Shown piece by piece: positions 6,408 through 11,820 of a DNA stretch of 11,820 nucleotides. The stretch's first letter is position 1; each line of letters starts with the position of its first letter. A program made the translations under genes and the position numbers. The notes below the pieces were generated by a model, which made no database searches, was not told where the DNA came from, and worked only from the letters and a program-made list of their open reading frames with translations. Source of the DNA: Pseudomonadota bacterium (GTDB taxonomy: Bacteria; Pseudomonadota; Alphaproteobacteria; Acetobacterales; Acetobacteraceae); assembly GCA_021808985.1 (NCBI GenBank), contig JAKBAQ010000064.1:1-11820 (forward strand), read 5' to 3'.

Positions 6408-7469
6408 ATGTCCGGTTTTCTCAAAAAACTGTTCGCCGGCGCCGCCCCACAGGTCGCCCATGTCAACCCCTGGGGGGCTGAATTCGCGGTCAGCCCGAGC
6501 CAGACCCTGCTGGAAGCCGCCCTCGCGCAAAACATCCCCTTTCCGCATAATTGCACGGTGGGCACCTGCGGTTCCTGCAAGTGCCGGCTCACCGGCGGCC
6601 AGGTCTCCGCCATCACTGATTTCGGCTACACCCTCTCCGCCGAGGAGCTCTCCGCCGGCTACATCCTGGCCTGCCAGGCGCGGCTCAAATCCCGCATCAC
6701 CGTGGAGGTGGAAAGCGCGGGCGACAACCTGCCCCAACCCGCAACCTATACCGGCCAGATCACCAGCCAGCACCCCCTCACGCATGACATTCTGGCCGTC
6801 ACCGTAACGCTGGACCGCGCGATGCCCTACATCGCCGGGCAATATGCCAGCCTCGCCCTGCCCGGCCTGGCCGCGCGGTCCTATTCCTTCGCCGCCGCGC
6901 CCGAGCGCGCCGGCAAGCGCGCGCTCACTTTTTATATCCGTACCGTTCCCGGCGGCGCCTTCACCGGCCAGCTCTTCGCCGGCGCGCTGCAAAACACCAG
7001 CCTCGAGGTCACCGGCCCGCACGGCCATTTCTTCCTGCGCGGCGGCGATGGCCCCATCATCTGCATGGCCGGCGGCAGCGGCCTCGCTCCCCTGCTCAGC
7101 CTGCTGCACGACGCCCGCAAAAACCGCCTGCGCCGGCGCTGCGTCCTGCTCTTCGGCGCCCGCACCCAGGCCGATCTCTACGCCCTCGACCAGATCGAGG
7201 AGATCAAGACCACCTGGCCGGCGGACTTCACCTTTCTCCCCGTGCTCAGCGACGAACCCGCCAGCAGCGGCTGGTCCGGCCGGCGCGGCTTCTTCACCGG
7301 CATGCTGGGTGAGTTCATCCCCCCCCCGCAGGCCGCCTCCACGCAGGCCTACATGTGCGGCCCCCCACCGATGATCGACGCCGCCATAACCGCCCTCACC
7401 ACCCTTGGCTTACCGCTGGAAGCCATCCATTATGATAAATTCACCGATTCCAGCCACGCCGCCAGATAG
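6408..7469 (+). CDS. xylA: XylA-type [2Fe-2S] ferredoxin-FAD-NAD(P)H reductase (monooxygenase electron-transfer component)
   Basis: A 353-residue fused reductase predicted to pass electrons from NAD(P)H through FAD and a plant-type [2Fe-2S] cluster to the XylM-like hydroxylase. The N-terminal ferredoxin domain (about 15-105) has ligands Cys49, Cys54, Cys57 and Cys89. The FAD domain (about 112-210) has RSYS (157-160) and PGGAFTG (181-187). The NAD(P) domain (about 215-345) has AGGSGLAP (221-228) and CGPPPM (317-322). The order ferredoxin-FAD-NAD and the start MSGFLKKLF resemble xylene monooxygenase XylA (here the electron-transfer protein, not xylose isomerase). AlkB systems instead use separate rubredoxins, so this protein supports the XylM assignment. 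No clear ribosome-binding site precedes the ATG; the 9-nt gap after the ALDH stop suggests translational coupling. The gene is intact. Confidence 0.93.
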   Translation: MSGFLKKLFAGAAPQVAHVNPWGAEFAVSPSQTLLEAALAQNIPFPHNCTVGTCGSCKCRLTGGQVSAITDFGYTLSAEELSAGYILACQARLKSRITVEVESAGDNLPQPATYTGQITSQHPLTHDILAVTVTLDRAMPYIAGQYASLALPGLAARSYSFAAAPERAGKRALTFYIRTVPGGAFTGQLFAGALQNTSLEVTGPHGHFFLRGGDGPIICMAGGSGLAPLLSLLHDARKNRLRRRCVLLFGARTQADLYALDQIEEIKTTWPADFTFLPVLSDEPASSGWSGRRGFFTGMLGEFIPPPQAASTQAYMCGPPPMIDAAITALTTLGLPLEAIHYDKFTDSSHAAR

Positions 7470-7486
7470 GGAGCGCGCCCACCCCC

Positions 7487-8218
7487 ATGAGCACGAACAG
7501 CCTGCCCCTGGAAGCGCCAACCCTCCCCGCCCCGCCCAAGCGCGGGCGCGGGCGGCCCTCGCACGCCGTCCCCTCCGAGCTTTACGCAACCCGCCGCGAG
7601 GAAATCCTCCAGGCCGCACGCAACGTGTTCGTGCAAAAGGGCTACGCCAACGCCTCGCTGGACGACGTGGCCCGCGAAACCGGCCTCAGCAAGCCATCCC
7701 TGTATTATTATTTCCCCTCCAAGGCGCATCTCTTCTTCGAACTCGCCGCCCAGCGCGCCGACGAGCAGCTCATCCTGCTCGCGAAAATCGCCGAGGAGCC
7801 CGACCCCCATGAATGCCTGGTGCAGCTGATGCGCCACCAGGTCACCCAGGTCACCGGCGAGATGGATTTCTACCGCTACTTCTTTGATCATCAGCCAACC
7901 CTGGAGGACAAGCAGCTGCGCGCCGCCCTGGCCAAGAAACTGGCGCTCTACTCCGGCTATTTCTACAAGGGCATCCGCCGCGCGATCCTCGCTGGCATCC
8001 TGCCGCCGATTGATGAATTCGTCGCCACCCAGGCCATCTTCGGCGCCACCTTCTGGATCTATAAATGGTTCGACGCCTCGCGCTTCAACGCCGATGACGT
8101 GCTCAACCAGCTGCTGCAGATGATCGGCGTCACCCCCGCCGCGCCAGCCCCCCAAAACGCGCCAGGCGCTTTTCCCGAAAAACTCATACCACAGGCCTTG
8201 AGCCAAACCTCCGAATAA
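7487..8218 (+). CDS. TetR-family transcriptional regulator
   Basis: A 243-residue TetR-type DNA-binding protein. The N-terminal three-helix domain spans about 37-83, with the helix-turn-helix near 57-76 (ASLDDVARETGLSKPSLYYY) followed by FPSKAHLF. The remaining roughly 150 residues form the expected all-helical ligand-binding and dimer domain. Before the domain is a 36-residue extension rich in proline and basic residues, including KRGRGRP (18-24), which looks like an AT-hook core. It follows the reductase by 17 nt, with AGGGAG at 7468-7473 as likely ribosome-binding site, so it is probably co-transcribed with ALDH and reductase. The two inverted repeats at 4729-4749 and 4848-4875 are likely operators, and a pathway substrate, acid or CoA ester is the likely inducer. 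Both points are inference. Confidence 0.92.
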   Translation: MSTNSLPLEAPTLPAPPKRGRGRPSHAVPSELYATRREEILQAARNVFVQKGYANASLDDVARETGLSKPSLYYYFPSKAHLFFELAAQRADEQLILLAKIAEEPDPHECLVQLMRHQVTQVTGEMDFYRYFFDHQPTLEDKQLRAALAKKLALYSGYFYKGIRRAILAGILPPIDEFVATQAIFGATFWIYKWFDASRFNADDVLNQLLQMIGVTPAAPAPQNAPGAFPEKLIPQALSQTSE

Positions 8219-8283
8219 AGGAGAACAGCCCCAGACCCGCCCGGGCGCCCAAGCCCCGGCCAAGCCTGGAGACCAAGCCCGAC

Positions 8284-11200
8284 ATGACGATTCGTGGACA
8301 TGTGGACAGCATGGAGGGCAGCTACGTCACCGGCTGGGCAACGGCGCATCCCGCCACCACCCCCTGCGCGATCACGATCACCGACACGCTGGGCAACGTC
8401 CTCGCCAAGGGCCACGCCACAACCCAGCGGCACGACCTCGCCTCCCTCGATTTTGGCCGGGCTGACTTCGCCTTCCGCATCCCCATCCCCCTCACTCCGG
8501 AAAACCGCCTGCTGCGCATCTGGGCGGACGGCGTGGAGCTGCCCGGCTCCCCGATCATGGCCGGCGCCGGCCAGTTTGACGCCAGCTTCATCTTCGAAAA
8601 CGGCGCCCTCGGCGGCTGGGTCACCGAGCGCGCGCCGGTTTTCTCCTCACCCCTCATCACCATCACCGACCATCACGGCCAGGAAGCCGGGCGCGGCCAT
8701 GGCGTCCCCGCCCTGGCGCCCGAAGACCCGCTGTTCAACCCCGCCCGCCTGTCCATCCCGCTCGATGACCGATGCTTCGGCGCCGGCGAGATGAGCATGA
8801 CCATCGCCATCAACGGCACCAAGGTCGGCATGTTCAGCTGCAACCTGCGGCTGGACGGCAATCTGGAATCCGTCACCGCGGAAAACTGCGCCGGCTGGCT
8901 CGCCTCGCCTGACGCACCGGCCCGCACCTTCACCATCCATGTCTACCGTGACGGCAAGCTCGCCGGCACCGCCCCCTGTGCGCACAGCCGCGAGGATGTG
9001 AGCGCCATCTACCCGGACTATGAAACCCCCGGCTTCGGCGCCACCCTGCCGCCGCCTGAAACCGCCGCCACTGAAACCACAACGCTCTCGCTGCGCTTTG
9101 CCAACTCCCAGGCCGAGCTGTTCCAGGGCCCCTACACCGTGGGCAGCCGCCCCGCCGCCATCCTCGCCGCCTACCGCGCCGCCAGCCTGGCCAACATGAA
9201 CCTGCCCGGCATCGGCGCCGCCGAGCGCGCCGTCATGCACCTGGCGCTCAGCGCCTTCATCGCCAAATCCCGCGCCGAGACCAGCTTCACCGCCCCGCGC
9301 CAGGCGGAATCGGGCATCCCCCGCCTGCCCGGCCCGCGTCTCGTCATCATCATCCCGGTCTATCGCGGCGTGCAGGTCACCCGCGCCTGCATCGATTCGG
9401 TGCTGGCGCACCGCAATCCGCAAACCGACCATCTGGTGCTGATCAACGACGCCTCGCCCGACCACGCGATGGCCGACATGCTCGCCGCCTACACCGCCCA
9501 GCCCAACATCTTCCTGCTCACCAACGCGCGCAATCTCGGCTTCGTGCAAACCATCAACCGCGGCCTCGGCTTCGCCGCCGGGGCAGACGTTCTGCTCCTC
9601 AACTCCGACACGGTGGTCTTCTCCGGCGCGTTCGACGAGCTGCTGCATGTCGCCCACGCCCATGCTGAAATCGGCACGGTCACCGCCATGTCCAGCAACG
9701 CCACCATCTTCTCCTACCCGCACGCCACCCACCGCAAAAAAGCCCTGGCCGACATTTCCTGGCCCGACCTCGCCGCCTGCGCCCTGGCCGAGAATGCCGG
9801 CCTGCATGTCGATGTCCCCACCGGCCACGGCTTCTGCATGCTCATCAAGGGCGAGGTCATCCGCCGCATCGGCCTGCTCGATGAAGCCTTCGGCCGCGGC
9901 TATGGCGAGGAGAATGATTTCTGTGCCCGCGCCGCCGCCGCGGGCTACCGCAACGTCGCCGCCGCGGGCGTGCTGGTCGAGCACAAGGAGAGCATCTCCT
10001 TCACCAATGAGAAAGCCAGCCTGCTGGCGCGCAACCTGCCCCGGCTGAACGAGCTGTACCCCGAATACACGCCCCTCATCATGGCCTTCGAGCAGACTGA
10101 CGGCCTGCGCGCCACCCGCTGGGCGCTGGACCGCATCCGCCTGGAGCGCGCCGCCGCCGCCGGCCAGTCCTTCGTCCTCGTCATCACCAACGCGCTGGAG
10201 GGTGGCACCCCCAAGGCCATCGCCGATATCGAGCAGAGCATCGGCTACGGCGCCGCCCACAAGCTCTGCCTGCGCGCCTGCGACGGGGGCATGCTGGAGC
10301 TCAGCTGCGACTCCCCCCTCCTGCTGGCCAGCTTCACCGGCGATGAAACCGCCGCTCTCTTCACCCTGCTCACCGCCGCCAATCCCGGCCGCGTCCTGGC
10401 GCACCAGCTGCTGGGCTTTCCCCCTTCCTTCATCTCCCGCCTGCACGCCTGGTCCGCCGGCCGCCACAGCGTGTTCTACGCGCATGATTTTTACAGCTTC
10501 TGCCCCCGCGTCACGATGATCGACGCCATCGGCCGCTTCTGCGACATCGCCGATACCGCCACCTGCGCCCGCTGTATCGAAATGGAGGGCGCGCACGAGG
10601 CCTCGCGCCTCACCAGCCTGTCTCCCGCCGCGCACCGCGCCTTGTTCGGCGAGCTGCTGGGCGGCATGCGCCATGTCATCACCCCCTCGGCCAACGCCGC
10701 CTCCTATCTCTCCCGCGCCTTCCCCGACGTCACGTTCGAGGTCCTGCCCCACCCGGAAAACGTCGCCGGCGTGCCAGACCAGCCGCGCCCCGGCACGGAT
10801 GACGAAATCATCCTGCTCGGCGCCATCGGGCCGCACAAAGGCTCCGGCAAATTGCTGGAAATCGCCCAGCGCGCGCGCCTCACCGCGCCGCACCTGCAGT
10901 TTCGCATCATCGGCTACACGAATATCGACAAACAGCTCAAAGCCCTCGGCAACGTCACCATCACCGGCAAATACACGCCCGATGAGCTGCCCGGCCTGCT
11001 CGCCCAGTCGCGCGGGCGGTTCGCCCTGTTCCTGTCCTCCTGGCCCGAAACCTACTCCTACACCCTCTCCGAGGCCGTCAAATACGGCTTCATCCCCCTC
11101 CTGCCGGATATCGGCGCCCCCGCCGCGCGCGTGCGCGCCGCCACGCTCGGCGCGGTGTTTCCCTTCCCCGTGGACGCACAGGCCGTGCTGAACCTCATCG

Positions 11201-11391
11201 CCGGCATCGCCGCCGGCCACATCCCCGCCTTCGCCAAGGGCGCCTCGCCCCGGCGGTTTTTCCCGGCCGCCGAGGTGCTGCAACGCACCGCCTCGCTGCT
11301 CGGCACACCCGCCCAACCCCCCGCGCCCGCGCCCGCCCGGCCAAAGCCCCGCCGGGCCAGCACGCCCAAGGCGGCGGCGCGCGGCAGCTAG
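8284..11391 (+). CDS. Large bifunctional glycosyltransferase: three N-terminal repeats, GT2 domain, GT4-like domain
   Basis: A 1035-residue cytoplasmic or membrane-associated protein predicted to add two sugars during synthesis of a surface polysaccharide. Residues 1 to about 270 contain three related beta-rich units, each marked by a Gly-Trp pair (17-18, 111-112, 204-205), so the period is about 94. A GT2 (GT-A fold) domain spans about 350-585: VIIIPVY (354-360), NDASPD, the metal-binding NSDT (440-443) and GYGEENDF (539-546). A second, GT-B/GT4-like transferase spans about 630-985. It begins LVITNALEGGTPK, contains HDFYSFCP near 734-745 with nearby Cys pairs, has the donor half starting ILLGAIGPHKG near 843, and shows SSWPETYSYTLSEA. 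The last 30 residues are Pro/Ala/Arg-rich. A GGAG (8269-8272) precedes the ATG by 11 nt. It is 65 bp after the TetR gene but has no evident link to the catabolic genes. Confidence 0.9.
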   Translation: MTIRGHVDSMEGSYVTGWATAHPATTPCAITITDTLGNVLAKGHATTQRHDLASLDFGRADFAFRIPIPLTPENRLLRIWADGVELPGSPIMAGAGQFDASFIFENGALGGWVTERAPVFSSPLITITDHHGQEAGRGHGVPALAPEDPLFNPARLSIPLDDRCFGAGEMSMTIAINGTKVGMFSCNLRLDGNLESVTAENCAGWLASPDAPARTFTIHVYRDGKLAGTAPCAHSREDVSAIYPDYETPGFGATLPPPETAATETTTLSLRFANSQAELFQGPYTVGSRPAAILAAYRAASLANMNLPGIGAAERAVMHLALSAFIAKSRAETSFTAPRQAESGIPRLPGPRLVIIIPVYRGVQVTRACIDSVLAHRNPQTDHLVLINDASPDHAMADMLAAYTAQPNIFLLTNARNLGFVQTINRGLGFAAGADVLLLNSDTVVFSGAFDELLHVAHAHAEIGTVTAMSSNATIFSYPHATHRKKALADISWPDLAACALAENAGLHVDVPTGHGFCMLIKGEVIRRIGLLDEAFGRGYGEENDFCARAAAAGYRNVAAAGVLVEHKESISFTNEKASLLARNLPRLNELYPEYTPLIMAFEQTDGLRATRWALDRIRLERAAAAGQSFVLVITNALEGGTPKAIADIEQSIGYGAAHKLCLRACDGGMLELSCDSPLLLASFTGDETAALFTLLTAANPGRVLAHQLLGFPPSFISRLHAWSAGRHSVFYAHDFYSFCPRVTMIDAIGRFCDIADTATCARCIEMEGAHEASRLTSLSPAAHRALFGELLGGMRHVITPSANAASYLSRAFPDVTFEVLPHPENVAGVPDQPRPGTDDEIILLGAIGPHKGSGKLLEIAQRARLTAPHLQFRIIGYTNIDKQLKALGNVTITGKYTPDELPGLLAQSRGRFALFLSSWPETYSYTLSEAVKYGFIPLLPDIGAPAARVRAATLGAVFPFPVDAQAVLNLIAGIAAGHIPAFAKGASPRRFFPAAEVLQRTASLLGTPAQPPAPAPARPKPRRASTPKAAARGS

Positions 11392-11420
11392 AGCATGATT
11401 GCCTTGCGGCAACCCTGCTC
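11391..11420. terminator. Hairpin after the glycosyltransferase gene, possible weak terminator
   Basis: Arms GAGCA (11391-11395) and TGCTC (11416-11420), then TTGCC (11399-11403) and GGCAA (11408-11412), pair around a 4-nt loop with a 3x3 internal loop. A T5 run follows at 11429-11433, but 8 nt away, so it is not a canonical intrinsic terminator. The left arm begins on the last base of the glycosyltransferase stop codon. Confidence 0.35.
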
Positions 11421-11435
11421 CAGCCATGTTTTTGC

Positions 11436-11492
11436 GATCAATTTCATTGGCTTATGTCGAATCGGCAGATTCGACATAAACCAATGTTGATC
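11436..11492. repeat. Long near-perfect inverted repeat (57 nt)
   Basis: Three paired blocks nest around a GGCA loop: GATCAA/TTGATC, CATTGG/CCAATG, and TTATGTCGAATC/GATTCGACATAA. The only defects are a 3-nt bulge (11442-11444) and one C/A mismatch (11451 with 11480), so 24 base pairs are possible. The stem is A+T-rich with no T-run, so an intrinsic terminator is unlikely. With the preceding hairpin it fills most of the 124-bp gap before the reductase gene and may belong to a dispersed palindromic repeat family. Confidence 0.75.
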
Positions 11493-11515
11493 TAATCCCA
11501 GTTCAGGAGCGCAAC

Positions 11516-11820
11516 GTGGATTTTGACCTTTTCGTAATCGGCGGCGGCTCGGCTGGCGTGCGCTGCGCCCGCATCGCCGCCGGGCATGGCGCGCGCACCG
11601 GCATCGCCGAATCCCGCTTCTGGGGCGGCACCTGCGTCAATATCGGCTGCGTGCCGAAGAAATTCCTCGTCATGGCGGCGGAATACGGCGCCCAGGCGCA
11701 GGATTCACGCGGCTTCGGCTGGGACATGCCCCAACCCACGCATGACTGGCCGGCCCTCCTCGCCGCCAAGGACAGCGAAATCACCCGCCTCAACGGCATC
11801 TACAAGCGCCTGCTCGACCA
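11516..11820 (+). CDS. gor: Glutathione-disulfide reductase, N-terminal part (runs off right edge)
   Basis: The first 101 codons of a flavoprotein disulfide reductase, predicted to reduce glutathione disulfide with NADPH in the cytoplasm. The FAD-binding Rossmann motif GGGSAG is at residues 9-14, with the acidic ribose-binding residue Glu32. The redox-active disulfide motif GGTCVNIGCVPKK places the reactive cysteines at 40 and 45. The KK pair after CVP is typical of glutathione reductase, whereas dihydrolipoamide dehydrogenase and mercuric reductase usually differ there. The start is GTG at 11516, supported by AGGAG at 11505-11509 with a 6-nt spacer; no in-frame ATG lies near. It follows the inverted-repeat region and is probably an independent transcription unit. 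The NADPH domain and interface domain lie outside the window, so a related disulfide reductase is not fully excluded. Confidence 0.88.
   Translation, partial: MDFDLFVIGGGSAGVRCARIAAGHGARTGIAESRFWGGTCVNIGCVPKKFLVMAAEYGAQAQDSRGFGWDMPQPTHDWPALLAAKDSEITRLNGIYKRLLD

Noticed and set aside
4944..7109. Long open frame antisense to the ALDH and reductase genes
   Set aside because: It overlaps two genes with intact catalytic motifs, has a low-complexity Gly/Ala/Glu-rich translation and no recognisable domain. Long antisense frames are expected in G+C-rich coding DNA.
8217..8224. Strong ribosome-binding-like AAGGAG just after the TetR gene
   Set aside because: No ATG, GTG or TTG follows within usable distance; the next start (8284) has its own GGAG.
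8238..8247. Palindrome CGCCCGGGCG in the TetR/glycosyltransferase gap
   Set aside because: It has no loop and no T-run, and short G+C palindromes are common in this DNA, so it is not a supported terminator or operator.
8647..11427. Long open frame antisense to the glycosyltransferase gene
   Set aside because: Composition is Gly/Ala/Gln-rich without motifs, while the sense strand has clear GT2 and GT4 signatures.

Overview
The window is high-GC, gene-dense DNA with strong G/C third-position bias. It looks like an alphaproteobacterium, most plausibly an acidophilic or acetic-acid-type member of Acetobacteraceae. That placement is inference from codon use and from the style of the large glycosyltransferase; no rRNA or other marker gene is present.

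Positions 1-8218 form one catabolic locus read outward from a 341-bp divergent intergenic region (4636-4976). The leftward arm, on the minus strand, encodes in transcription order: a XylM-type membrane di-iron hydroxylase (4635-3520), an unrecognised six-helix membrane protein (3406-2654), an AMP-forming acyl/aryl-CoA ligase (2623-1064), and a XylB/GeoA-like zinc alcohol dehydrogenase (1023, running off the left edge). The rightward arm encodes a coniferyl-aldehyde-dehydrogenase-type ALDH (4977-6398), a XylA-type [2Fe-2S]/FAD/NAD(P)H reductase (6408-7469), and a TetR-family regulator (7487-8218).

Together these genes give a complete 'upper pathway': R-CH3 to R-CH2OH (XylM-like plus XylA-like), to R-CHO (ADH), to R-COOH (ALDH), to R-CO-SCoA (ligase). 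The closest known plan is the TOL-plasmid xylene or p-cymene methyl-oxidation pathway, but this version has a different ALDH family, a CoA ligase and an extra membrane protein. The substrate (methyl-aromatic, terpenoid or other) cannot be read from the sequence. Two operator-like sites sharing TCGWC-N5-GTCGA lie in the divergent region, one in front of each arm. They are good candidates for the TetR regulator.

Positions 8284-11391 hold an unrelated gene for a large two-domain glycosyltransferase (GT2 then GT4-like) with three N-terminal repeats of about 94 residues. After it come two inverted repeats (11391-11420 and 11436-11492) that may be part of a dispersed intergenic repeat. A glutathione-disulfide reductase gene then starts with GTG at 11516 and runs off the right edge. 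No tRNA, rRNA, CRISPR array, transposase or prophage gene was seen.
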